Source: Ligustrum vulgare
Lineage: Eukaryota > Streptophyta > Magnoliopsida > Lamiales > Oleaceae
Direction of reading: 5' to 3'
Assembly (NCBI GenBank): GCA_963555705.1
Contig: OY743190.1
Coordinates: forward strand, 8,407,501 to 8,471,500
Length of the DNA stretch: 64,000 nucleotides
Part shown: positions 51,943-63,829 of the stretch, piece by piece
Layout of the letters: the number at the start of each line of letters is the position of its first letter
Numbering within the stretch: the first letter of the stretch is position 1
Notes under the pieces: model-generated
Told to the model about the DNA's origin: nothing
Seen by the model: the letters and a program-made list of their open reading frames with translations, nothing else
Databases searched by the model: none
Made by a program: the position numbers and the translations under genes

Positions 51943-54900
51943 CTGTATCTAAAAAAACCCATAAGAAGTTTCGATAGACACAGACAGATCGATAGATACA
52001 AGATATTGAAGAGAGGATCTGTTGTATTTTTTGAATAGTGGGCGAATATTTAGGGGGTGTCTGAGAAAACGAAGGAACGTGTTTCTTAGTGTGTGTTGTG
52101 TGTGTAGTGTGTGCTTTTGAAGAACAAGAGGAAGAGTGAGGGGCCGGCTTTGCCGCTCTTCTCGGATATACTCCGTTAAGTTCAACTCAATTCAATTTTT
52201 TCATCGAATACACACAAGTTTTAAATAATACCGATTATAAATTCCAAAATAAATATATTTTGCTGGTTGACCCGGTGTTGCAACGATTTCTTGAACAATA
52301 GATTCTTGATCCAAAATCAGGTATTTTGATAGAAATTAAAATCAGAATTTTAGATTTGATAAGGAAATTTATAATTGAAAAGTTATGGTTTCATAAAATT
52401 TGCTCTTGAAATTAATTGTTAATCTTAACTTAGATTAAAATTTGAATTTGATTTACAATTGAACAAGGGCTTCATTTTTAAAACTGATTTTTTTAAGCTT
52501 ATTTTCCACCACAAATTTCATGGACTTACGATTTTTTACAATATTTGAACCATATATTTCATCAATGTTTATCGAATCTATTAAAATTCTGATTTTTCTT
52601 TAAATTTGATTTTTCAATAAACCAAACATGGACTTAGCATCTGATAAATGTGTAAATGTTTAGCAAAAGTTGACCAACTCTTTAACGTAAGGCTCTTTTT
52701 TTTTTTAAGTTTTGTATTTAAAAACATGTTTTTTATGTTTTCGAAATAAGATATGTGGAGTGAGAAAATATATGTGATTAGCTATCGTTTGGTAATGTAC
52801 TATTTTTTATTTATAAATCTATTTATAAACCACACAATTTCCTAAACCACTATTCAACCACACACTTTTTTGTCTCCAATTTTCAATCACTACTTTTTAC
52901 ATCAAAATCATAAATAAACCAGTTTATAAATCAAATAATGTTGTTTAAAAATATATTTTTTTGAGTTTGCCAATCAGAGACTTTATTTATTGAGTCCTCT
53001 GTAAGGGAATATTAAAATTATTGTAGGAATTTTTATTTTTATTTTAACTATGTTTAAACAAGAATAATCATTTTTTCCCCCGACGAGTTTTCAGTTTAGG
53101 CATAACTGCAAAGACAAGGTGGGTTGGTGGGTATGAGATTGGTCTTCTTCAAGAATTCTATTTTTAAAAACAATTGCATATATAATGTTTTCTGGAAAAA
53201 AAAAAAAAAAAAAAAAATGATAGGTAGCTAAGTTTTTTATTCCAATAGACTTTTTGAATGAAAATTATTAAAGAATAATACGTAACCAAAGTGATTATAA
53301 GATATATATTTTCAAATTTAAGAAATCAGGTTTTCTTTCGAAAATCAGAATGTATTTAATTAATTAACTAATTATATTTTATTTAAATATGTTAACATCA
53401 CAATAATATACAATTTATGAACATAGTCAAAAATCACAAATTTTAGGTCATGAATTATCAAATCAATTAGTCACAATTTATTTTTCAATCACAAATTTTA
53501 TAGGTCAAGACTTTTTCCTTGGCCAAATTATAAAAATATCATTCATGACTTATTTTCGATCACAAATTACAAATTTCTAAGATCAACTTATTTCTCGATC
53601 ATAAATCACTAATTTTGTAGATCATAACTTATTTGTCGATCACAAATATTGAATTTTTAGGTCACAAATTGTTTTTCAATCATCAATTTCGAGTTTGTAA
53701 GTTATTACTTGGATCAGGCCGCGGAATTTCAAAGTAATTAGTCACAACCTAAAATTGTAAGTCATAATCTCAATTTTTTTAGGTCACGTATTATTTATTC
53801 GTCATAAATTATGCATTTATTCGTCACAATTAGTCCTCATCCTCTAACACCCTGGGGACTGGGTGGGTTAGGTAGTTAGGAAGGTTAAATTAATTTATTT
53901 TATTTAGTAATATGATTATTAACATTAAAAAAATAAATTATTACTTGTATTTTGAAGGGACGTTTGTAAAATTACTCAACTTTTGATATCATAATTGAAA
54001 ATTACTTCATTTTCAAGAATTACAGAAAAATACTTCAATTTTTTTTTTTTGAAAAAGTTTTGATTTTTGTGGGGTTTTTTTTTTTTTTTTTTTTTATGGA
54101 TGTATGGTTCAGATTGATTTGAAAAGTCAAAAATTGTAGGCTTGGCTAAGGATGAATGACTGAGATTGAGTTTGAAAAATTGTGGTAAAAATTTTAGAGG
54201 GACCAAAAAAGCTCTTACGATACTTTCAAATTTTTGGTATCATAACATAAAACTTTATCAAAATTTTATGATACTTATGGAAGAATTTTAGTATCATATC
54301 ATGATACTTTACAAAAATGTTATGATACTTTGTTTCATGCATACAATCAAACAATTCCCAAGCAATATTCTCAAGTGAGGTTCATGCATTTACGCAGCAC
54401 ATTCTGTTGCATATGCAATCCAGTGGCTTCAATCTGACTCTTCACCCATTCTATATCATGAGCTTAAGCAGAGATCTAATCACCATATCTTCTATTATTA
54501 TTGTCGACGGTAAAGCCATCGATGTTGTTGGTGTTGGACGTGGAAATAAGGTAAGTGCACGACAAAGGGGAGGAAGGCAACGCGGAAAGGAGGAAGAAGA
54601 TCTACTGCAAACGCAGCACGATTGTGTTGTTGAATTTGGTAGAATGGGTGTCATGGGGTGAGCAGGTGGTGGCGTGCGAGGAGGTGTGCGGTGGTGATTG
54701 CGAGCTTGTGCGGTGGTTGTGGTGGTTTGACGGTGGTTGATATAGGTGGGGGGTTGGTGGATGATTCGATCAATGCAGGTGTTGGTGGTTACATGACTGC
54801 AAATTATGGTGGTGCACGTGCTGAGTGGGAAGGAGCGGTGGTGCAATTGTAGAGATGGAAGAAGGTGAAGGAGCGGTGGTGTCGGTGCTGAACGGGAAGA

Positions 54901-55557
54901 AGGACCTTATTTTTTATTATTTATCTTGAAACAATTATTTGTACAATTGATCCTAAAAATGTAGTATGTAGTGCAATTATATCTATTTTGAACGTGTAAT
55001 TTGCACAAATTATCATTAATAAGACCAAAATAAATTTCGGACTATGGCCCACAAAGAAAATGTTTTTGATTTCCTAGTCGTTCGATTGGACTAACTGACG
55101 CTTGACTGGACTCAAGCAGTGGGCTAGACTTCTAGAGAGTCCAACAAGTGGACTGCATAGCACATTGGCCAACCATCTCCGGTCAACTCAATTTCCCCAT
55201 TTTCCAAATAGACAGCTTATTAGGACCGTTGCAATCTTTAATTGACCAAAAGTATTGTTGATCATAATTGAATATTAAATGTGTTTTGTTACATGTACAA
55301 AAATGTTTATAAACAGAGTATATGGCAATAATTTACAGAATTGTACATCAGATCACTTAAATAATCAATAACTATTATATGGTCACATCACTATTTATAC
55401 ACTTATTTTTACATTTTACTTGTACAAGTGACAATTTCAATATTAAGAATGATTTTTTTACTGATACTCACGCATGGAATTCGGACTTGACATTGGACTT
55501 CTTGAAATTTCCATTTTTAATAATTCATCTCCAAATAAAGAAATTGCAATATTAATA
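51943..55557. other. Intergenic DNA with degenerate repeat array
   Basis: No gene is supported. 53436-53860 is a diffuse array around GGTCACAAATT and TTATTTTTCAATCACAAATTT. About 54045-54215 is a copy of the dispersed short repeat. 54240-54330 has several ATCATGATACTTT-like units. 54650-54900 is low-complexity GGTGGT-rich DNA that opens long meaningless frames. Confidence 0.5.
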
Positions 55558-55964
55558 TGTTGACGCCACCAGGCTCATGGCTACTTACGGCTCAGTCAAC
55601 ACAGGGAATTGTCCACCGCATGGTGTGGATTTGTTCCACGTGAGGTGGACGCGTCCCCAGGGGGTTTCGAACCTTGGACCTTTGGAATATATGAATTCCA
55701 GGACACCATGCGGTGGGCGCGTTTTATATGTTGACGTCACCAGGCTCATGGCTACTTACGGCTCGATCAACACAGCGAATTGTCCACCGCAAGTTAGCTT
55801 AGTGGTTAACAGGGAGGTCTTTGGAATTCATATATTTCAAAGGTCCAAGGTTCGAAACCCCCTGGAGACGCGTCCACCTCGCGTGGAACAAATCCACACC
55901 ATACGGTGGACAATTCGCTGTGTTGGTCGAGTCGTAAGTAGTCATGAGCCTGGTGGCGTCAACA
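55558..55964. mobile_element. tRNA-derived SINE-like inverted structure
   Basis: The ends are inverted copies of about 145 bp (TGTTGACGCCACCAGGCTCATG... and its complement), and a third partial copy of the end starts at 55729. In the right half, TAGCTTAGTGG (55795-55805) and GGTTCGAAACC (55849-55859) have the sequence and spacing of pol III A and B boxes from a tRNA gene. The left half carries the B-box region in reverse. It is best read as a SINE-like unit present as an inverted pair. No target duplication was identified. Confidence 0.7.
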
Positions 55965-57066
55965 TACGCGTTTTATATGAGTAATATAATTTCTCTAAGG
56001 GATGTTGATCTATGAACAATATAATTTCTTAAACATTTTTGTATTAAAGGGATTATCTTTTACCACTTTTCCACAATATATAATATACCTCAAAAAACTC
56101 ATAAATCAATTTTAAATTGTTACGGTAAAAAGGATTATAACCTTGTCTTATACCCATTTTTTCAAATCACATTTTTTTGAAATTCATTTTCAACCACCTA
56201 TTTTATCAATAAAATAATTTACACATAAACTCAAAAAAATTTCTTATTTTTTAACCACATATTCTTCAAAATTTACAATTATGAACTACATATTTTGAAA
56301 ATAATGTGTCTCAAAACTGGGGTTATATTTAAAAATAAAGCACTTTTATTTAAAGTTGTATTTAAAAACTTGTTTTTTTTAATATATTTTTTGAAATAAG
56401 ATGTGTGTTTAAAAAGCAATATTTGTTAATGAAATCTTGTTTCTCCTCCCACTTCTTCTAAGTGCGTTTAGAATATCAATTTATTTGTTTTCAATTGACA
56501 TTGCTACACTTTTTCTAATGTTCGTATCTTCCTTCCAACAGTCTTCCCAAGTGTTTGCTGATTTAAATGCCAATAATTATGTGAATAAAGTGGAGGAGAA
56601 AGTGGCAGATTGAAAGTCCTCCAATCATTCTCTAAATGAAGTTACCGGATTGATACATAATACTCTAATTGATACATAATACTCTAATAGCAGTGACGGA
56701 ACAAGGAATTATACATTGGTGTGGCAAAAAATATAGGGGTGGAGGGGACAGGGGGTTCGAGGCCTGAGCCCCCGATTTTTTTTTTTTTTTTATTCAGTAG
56801 GATTGAAATCAATAATTTTGAGTACCAAATTTAATATAAGGATAGTCATAAATAATTTGATACAATATTACACTTGTTCCCTACACATTTTAATACTTAT
56901 TACATCGTTATCAAAAAACCAAAAAGAAGCTCATCCACTAAACAGGCTGTTAACGGTGAAAACTCATTAAATCCAAAAAATAAATAATTAAGCTAAAATA
57001 ATAATATATACTAACCTTTTCAGCTAATAAAACTATTTTCGATAACAACAAAAAGGGGTGAAAAAA
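55965..57066. other. Intergenic DNA
   Basis: No gene is visible. At 56700-56790 a stretch containing GTGACGGAACAAGGAATTATA and GGGGGTTCGAGGCCTGAGCCCCC, followed by a T-run, resembles the ends of common plant DNA transposons. I could not define the element. Confidence 0.4.
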
Positions 57067-57390
57067 TCACCTCATTGGCCACCGCGAACAAACTTCACCA
57101 TCGACATTCAGTGTAACTTTAGAGGTTGAATGCTGCCTTGTGGAAGAACCCACTCTGTGATACCTCCAATCCTGATAGCCCTCTCCAAGGTCAACAGAAC
57201 TCGTAATGCAAGAACTCATAACTTCTGAGGATAAGGAGCCACAGATCCCTACAAGCACATCCGCGGCCACAATTTCTCTGTAGTTATTAGAGGCGTCAAG
57301 ACTGGTATGTTGCTTTAATGAACCATCATCAATGCTCCTTGCTTTGTAAGAACCATTGCAAAAGTATCTTGATGAACGATTTCGCTAAAT
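57067..57390 (-). pseudogene. Captured fragment of a POWERDRESS-like SANT co-repressor gene
   Basis: On the minus strand about 105 codons are open and read KARSIDDGSLKQHTSLDA, then AADVLVGICGSLSSEVMSSC, ITSSVDLGEGYQDWRYHRVG and KVTLNVDGEVCS. This resembles the stretch just before the second SANT domain of plant N-CoR-like co-repressors (POWERDRESS family; recognition from memory). The similarity stops after EVCS, where the family would continue toward an acidic block and the SANT domain. No other exons of that gene are seen. The fragment must have been moved here, for example by a transposon. Confidence 0.6.
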
Positions 57391-57407
57391 TTCTATGTTG
57401 TCTCCAT

Positions 57408-57565
57408 CGTTCATCAACTTGTCCAACAATGGAAGCAAAGCCTGTACCACTGGAAGCTACTCCTCGATGTCACAAGTCCAACAGTGCGTTCATCAACTTG
57501 TCCAACGGTGGAAGCAACACATGTACCATTGGAAGCTACTCCTCGATGTCACAAGTCCAATGGTG
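57408..57565. repeat. 79-bp tandem duplication
   Basis: 57408-57486 and 57487-57565 are near-identical units beginning CGTTCATCAACTTGTCCAAC and including GGAAGCTACTCCTCGATGTC. They lie next to the captured SANT-gene fragment and may belong to the same chimeric insertion. No protein family was recognised. Confidence 0.85.
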
Positions 57566-59003
57566 CAAACCGTTTCTTGATCTGAATTTTCTTATGGCCG
57601 GAATTGAAGATTATAGCTTGGGTTTTTCTTTTGATTTTTCTGTCGATTCTCACCGTCTAGTTGCCGAAACTTGATCAAGTTCAGGTCGAGTCTTCACCTT
57701 GATGCCAAGGTTATATTGGTGGCCTTCAGCAATTGACCGATCAGAGGTCGGTGATTTTAAAAATGGTCAGAAGCTCGAATTTCCTTTGAACTTCCAGTCG
57801 GCCAATCTTTGCCTCTGTCACTTCCTTCCTACTTCCACCGGTATTTTCTATTGTTACTTCATTCTTCTTGGTCGACTTCACTTCACTCCGATTTTTGGTC
57901 AAGCACTTTGGCCTTCACATATTTTAGCCTCTGATTGGTTGCTCTTCGCAACAGCCTTTCAGGGTTTATGCTTTATTTCTTCTTCCCATAATAGGTATAA
58001 ATTGACTGGAGGTAGATTTTGAATTGCATTTCCTTGACTACCGTGCATCAGAAAATCTGCAAATGTAGTCACAGGTTACTGTACAATATTGAATTGACGG
58101 GCACAAAATAAAATCTTTCGTGTCACAAATTATTTGTAGTCACAAAATCGCGATTAGTTCACAATTATTTAAATCACAAAGTCATAACCACAATAATTTC
58201 AAAGTCACAGGTTTTGAAATTAGGTTACAAATGTCAAATAACTTAATCCCAACTTATTTTTAGGTCACAATTTATCAATTTATTATTAGGTTATGACGAA
58301 AAAATAATTTCTGGTCACATATTTTTAAGATCACCGGTCACAAGTCACAAATTTTTAGGTCACATATTTGCATCACCACCACCACCTCCTCACCGTACCG
58401 CCACTACCCCACCTGCATCCCCACTATCTGCCCTACAGATACCACCACCAACCCAGCACATCACCACCACCAACCACACACATACCACTGCTTCCTCACC
58501 ATGCCTCCATTACCCCCACCCGCATCACCACTATCTATCCTACAATACCACCACCAACCCCCACATGCACTACTAAAGCCGTAGCCATCACCAACAAAAA
58601 AACCCACCACCACCAACCACACACATACCACTGCCGCCGCCACACAGCACACACCACTACTACCCTACTGCCTACAAAAATTTCCAGCAACAACCATACA
58701 CACAAACACCATCACCATCCCTACCTTCAAATCAACTCCACAACCGCAGCACCACCACGAACCACCACAAATTTATAGACCGCGACAGATCGAAACACCA
58801 CAACAGATGTGACCTGTTGCATATCCGCTCCTGTGAAGCTTTATTTATTTATTTTTTTATGATGCGTGCCTGCGCCGTTGTCAAGTAGAGATGAGAGGTT
58901 GGTTTCCCTCGTCGTCATTGGAGAAAAGATGAGGTTTCGCCAATTTTAGATGGGCACGGTGGTGGAATTGGGGCTATGGGTAGAGCCTGGAGGCTAGAGG
59001 CTT

Positions 59004-59073
<70 letters not shown>

Positions 59074-59229
59074 GTTTGAAATATAATTAGGTTTAGGATA
59101 GTTTAATTTAATTTAATTTAATCTAAACTATTAAAATTGTTAATATTTTATTAAAATTAAAATTTATAATAATGACCGATTTATAAAGTTATTTAAGTTT
59201 GATCTTATTTATGAATTTGAATCTTTAGA
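57566..59229. other. Gene-poor DNA with low-complexity and microsatellite tracts
   Basis: 57566-58020 has balanced composition resembling a leader or captured exon DNA, but gives no clean frame. 58085-58365 is a second array of the GGTCACAAATT type. 58365-58780 is CCACCA-rich low complexity. A (GA)n tract lies at 59008-59071. Confidence 0.5.
59008..59071. repeat. (GA)n microsatellite
   Basis: About 32 uninterrupted GA units. Confidence 0.95.
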
Positions 59230-59231
59230 GG

Positions 59232-62200
59232 TAGGGGTGTGTGTAATTTCCACTAGTTCGAACTCAAGCCCGACTACAAGTCCAAATAAAGACCCGTTGA
59301 TTGTAGAAGAAGGACCGATAGCTCGACTTCGAGCAAAGAAAGTCAAAGAGGTAATGGACAAACTTGTGCAAGAAACGATGGACAAAATCACATTTTTGGC
59401 AACTAAAGAAGCAAGTTTTATGTTGGAGTCGAGCCTAGAAACCAATTAGATCAACGTCATTCAAGCAGACGAAGTCGGGGCGCAACCAGGAGAACTGACT
59501 GTGGTCACACAATCAGCAATGCAAAAGGCAGTACATGAAGTTGTGATACAATCTCACCACAATTCCTCACGCAATCGCATGGCTTTACATAAGCAAAATT
59601 TTCACGAATTTTAAATTTATTCTGTTTTAGTTATATTAGAAGTCTTGTTTTTGGTGTAATACCCTTATTCACGTATTTTTAAAGGTTACTAAGTTTTAGA
59701 GCTATTTTCTTGTGTCTTTGATTATATATTGTTGAATTTTTTTTTTATATTATAGTATATTAGAATGTAATTGGCGAAAGTAAAGACCAAAATTATGAAA
59801 GTTCCGGATTTGTCGTTTTTCCCGGTATTGCATAGGCGTAGAAGTTTCGGAGGTTATATTGAACGGGAACCTAAGGTTGAGGACCAACTTGTATATGGAT
59901 GGAATAAAAAAATAAAAAAAGGCAGCTCCTAAGTCAGTTAAGAGGAGAGAGAAAGAGATAAAAAGATTGTTAGATATTTTGTAATCTATTACACTTGTCT
60001 CTTGTCTTTATTTATTAAACAACAATGAGAGCTTAGAAAGGGAGAGAGAGGGCCGAAAATTTGAGGAAGAAAAATGGAGAAAACTTTGAAAAAATTTTGG
60101 AAAAGAAGGGAAAAGAAAGATAGGGAAATCACAATAAGTTAAGAAATGTTTTTCTTCTTTGAGTTTCTTGAATTTCTACAAGTTGAAGGGAATTTGAAAA
60201 CTTAGGGTTTATAAAATTTTGGGATGGAATAGAAGAATGAATCATAATCTTGTTTATGTATTTCCTTTTTTATAGAAAATTCCCTAGAAATTAGAATTTA
60301 GCAAATATGATAAAATTATGTTAGTTTCCATATTAAGTGAGTTAAGAAGCATGAAGGTGAATTATGAACTTATTTCTTATGATTTTGGATCTCATGAAAT
60401 TGGTATATGAATGGGGAAAATGATATATGTGAAGGAAGAAATAGAATTCTTGATGAAATTGGCTTGAATATTAAGATGTACAAAAAAGGTGGACATGATG
60501 TTAATTTTTGAACACTTTTGTCTCTTGAAAACTTTGTAGATCTTATGGGTTGTATTTATTTCATATGTCATGTAAATATAGTTTTGAGTTCCACCACGTG
60601 CTATTTTATACAAGTGTGCGGGATGTGTTTTTGTAAAATAAATTCATCGACGCTGAATTGTGTGTGGAACTACTTATATGTTGAGAACTGTGATTTAAAG
60701 TTTTTTTTAAAAAAAAAAACAGGGTGAGATATGTGTTAATTATTAAAGGTGAATACTGTCAAATTATTTCATAAATTCATGATTTTACGAGTCATGATGA
60801 TAGGTTTTAATTTTTAGTTAAAATCTATCATCGGCGCATGTCTCACTTCAAGTCTAGTAAAGGTACTTGAGGTGGGGCGTGTCATTTGGTAACTTTGGAA
60901 TAATGTCCGAATTTCTTTATTTCCACACTTATTGTTATAAAATGGTTTATCTTATTATATTCCCAATTAGATTTTGAAATATCTTTATTGTTTTTTAAAT
61001 TAGATTAGGAAATATCTTTATTGCCTATTCAATTAGATTAGATAGATTATTTATTTAGTTTCCTAACTAGAATAGTTCTTTATATTTTCTAGCCTTTATA
61101 AAGGCTCATTCTTTGTAATATTTATTACACACAACTTTGAGATTAATATAAGGGTGGCTTTATTGTCACCACAAAACTTAATTCTTACACCACATTTTTA
61201 AGTGATTTCTTTATTGATTAAAATAGACATAAAAAATTACAAAAATATCCTTTTATTTTTCTCTCATTATTTTTACATACACCACAATCTTTCAAATAAA
61301 TTTCTTTTCTTTTCTTCTTTATATTTAGGGTGGCTATATTGCCACCACAAAATTTATTTGTTACACCACAATTTAAAGTATTTTCTTTATTTATAAAAAT
61401 AGACATAAATAAAATTATATACATATCATTTTAATATTATCTCACTAAAAATAATTTTTATATACATCACATCTTTCAAATATTCTCTTATCTTCTCTAT
61501 GTTTATTTTTCTAAATCATCTTGTTCTTCTTGTTATTTTATATTTTTGCTTTTCAATACCAAGTTAATTAGAATAGATGTTAATACAATAATTTCATATG
61601 TGTTTTCAATAATAACATCATGCAAACATTAACATAAGTTAAAGTTTAGGACTTTAGGTTAGTGAAAGATTCTTATTGTTTAAGGTTCCCTATATTTTGA
61701 TGTCACCTAAGATTTTGATTATTTAATTATATTTGATTTTCAATTAAATTTTATATTCGGTTTTCGAATTCTATGGTTTTTCAATGACATATATTTGCGT
61801 GTTCATACTGTATTCTTCCCATCTTGTTTTCAGTTGCATCTAGTATTAAAAAAAAAGAGTGATTCTAATTTCTAATTGCATCTAGTATTTAAAAAAAAAA
61901 TGTGTATCAAATATTTAGAAGTCAACCGCCTACTATGTTTATACGAAATTGAATATCTTATTGTTTCAATTATCCATCAAACATCAATTTAAAAATGTGT
62001 AACATAGAAATATGAACTTAATTAATTGTAATTAAGGAAACAATGGGTGGCAATGATGAGGAAAAAGGGGAGAAATATTGGAAATTAGGAGTATTATTGT
62101 AAATTTGTTGTGGTGTATTTATTGAAAATATATTTTAATTGTGGTGTGATTATAATGTGGTGTAGTAAATAAATTTTGTGGTGGTAATATAATTATCCTT

Positions 62201-62387
62201 AATATAATTCGAAAGATATATTTGCTTTCAAACATTGTGTTGATTGTTTGATTCAACATATCATTTGACTGTGTTGATTGTTTGATTCAACAAATTCGAA
62301 TCAATCTCTAAATATTGGTTCTTTGGACTTTCTTAGGTTCATGTCAATCTTATGTGGATTTCGTAGTTACAATTGCTACGTGGTTTG
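59232..62387 (+). mobile_element. Probable LTR of a third gypsy element, interrupted by a TIR element
   Basis: The right end is GCATCA (62387-62392 region), followed by AGTATTAGAGTTTAGGCTCC, a mutated tRNA-iMet primer site. Near the left end a short frame (59237-59449) has GPIARLRAKKVKEVM, equivalent to the LTR-encoded pol tail of element A, preceded by a purine-rich stretch (TTTAGAGGTAGGGG). A TATA-like box and leader (CCTTTATAAAGGCTCATTC, about 61096) sit in the right third. Without the inserted 1.05-kb element this LTR would be about 2.1 kb, long for the group, so other insertions may be inside. The left border is approximate. Confidence 0.5.
61151..62198. mobile_element. 1.05-kb TIR element with 8-bp TSD inside the LTR
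   Basis: It begins AGGGTGGCTTTATTGTCACC and ends with the complement of GGATAATTATATTACCACC, with arms that continue to match (CCACAAAA, then TACACCACA). TTAATATA flanks both ends (61143-61150 and 62199-62206). About 175 bp of the left end is repeated at 61327-61500, so the left terminus is present twice. An 8-bp duplication suits a hAT-type element, though the family is not certain. It is non-coding. Confidence 0.75.
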
Positions 62388-62945
62388 CATCAGCTAGTAT
62401 TAGAGTTTAGGCTCCAAATATCAAGGTTATATATTTAATTTTCAATGTTAATTCTTTATTTTTTTTATTCGTATTCTTGAGTAATTAATCCATAAAAGTA
62501 TCCAAAAAAACTCAAAGGTTGTTATTGTGTTCGTTTAGCGTCCAAATTAAATTTCGTTTATTTTGTTGTTTTCATACTTGAACTTTTGAGCAAAAATTAA
62601 ATTCAAAAAAAAATTATTCCGAAAATTCTACCAGAAAACTATTTGGAAGATTTTCAGTAAAAAAAAAAAAAAAAAGTTATTCAAGAACTGCTTTATTGAA
62701 TTAATTCTAGTTCCTGTCAAAAATTCTTTCTCATCATTCCGTCATTGAGTTTTCTAAATTACAAAAAATTCTCACATCCTATTTTGAATTTTTCGGGGTT
62801 GAAACTTGGTTGAGTTCAGATTCGTTCTTTGAAGCAATTGATTGAAAAAGGCAAAGTTGTGATACTAATAGAGGGAAAAAGCCCCCAAAAAAATGAGTGA
62901 TACACAAGTGAAAACACGTGAGACGTATATTACTTAATTTTTAGG

Positions 62946-63769
62946 ATGTCAGAAGATTCTACTACAAACAAAAACAACTATCAAGCCTACATGTTTGAAG
63001 AATTGATACAACGGTATGAGTTACTGTTTGGTGGTGTAATTGGTAGGTTGGATAGGTTAAAACGGCTTACGGAAGTACCCAATGCAAGGAGACAATGCAG
63101 GCGAGAGCATATGATGGAGGTAAATGAAGAGTATGAAGAGGGTAGTGATATTGATGAGGGAATGATTATTGATATAAGAGTTAGGCATAAAAGGAGGCGT
63201 AGATATCTTGTGGGAGATAGAGTGAATTGTAGCATGAGCAACATCAAAATGATAATTCCTTCATTCAAGGGTATGAGTGATCAAGTAGCATACTTGGAGT
63301 GGGAAAAGAAGATTGAGTTGATATTTGATTGCTACAATTACTCTAGGGAGAAGAAGGTTAAGGCTACGGTACTTGCATTCACAGATTATGCTATTACTTG
63401 GTTGAATCAAATGATGACGTCTAGGAGGAGGAATCGTGAGAGGCCTATTAATGCTTGGGATGAATTAAAGGCTATCACGTGGATGTGATTTGTACCTAGT
63501 CATTATCACAGGGAGCTTCATGAAAATTGTAAAGTCTATACCAAGGTTCTACGGGTGTGGAGAACTATCACAAGAAGATGGAGTTGTTGATTATTAGGGC
63601 GAATGTAGAGGAGGATATGGAGACCACTCTGGCTCGGTTCTTGAATGGGTTGAATAGGGAGATAGATAATGTGATTGAATTGCAACATTATTTGGATTTA
63701 GAAGATATGTTGCACATGGATATTAAGGTAGATAGACAATTTAAAAAAAAAAAAAAAAAAAGGAGGTAG
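62946..63769 (+). pseudogene. Broken gag of a third gypsy element
   Basis: From ATG 62946 (MSEDSTTNKNNYQ) the frame gives a gag core parallel to that of element A. It shares IKMIIPSFKGMSD, AYLEWEKKIELIFDC and FTDYAITW, and reaches a TGA at 63486. The conserved next block (VPSHYHRELH) is in the same frame after the stop. The frame then shifts, and 63557-63769 continues with ANVEEDMETTLARFLNGLNR and a poly-lysine run. Similarity stops near 63770. It belongs to the same clade as element A but is an older, more diverged copy. Confidence 0.8.
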
Positions 63770-63829
63770 CAATGTATCCATTGGGTTCTTCAGTTTCTAA
63801 TTTATCTTGGAAATTGAGGTGGAAAAACT

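Noticed and set aside
54451..54846. 131-codon minus-strand frame rich in Thr, Pro and His
   Set aside because: It is the reverse of GGTGGT-type low-complexity DNA, with no domain and no gene structure.
58368..58778. 136-codon His/Pro/Thr-rich plus-strand frame
   Set aside because: It comes from a CCACCA-rich simple-sequence tract and would be open by composition alone.
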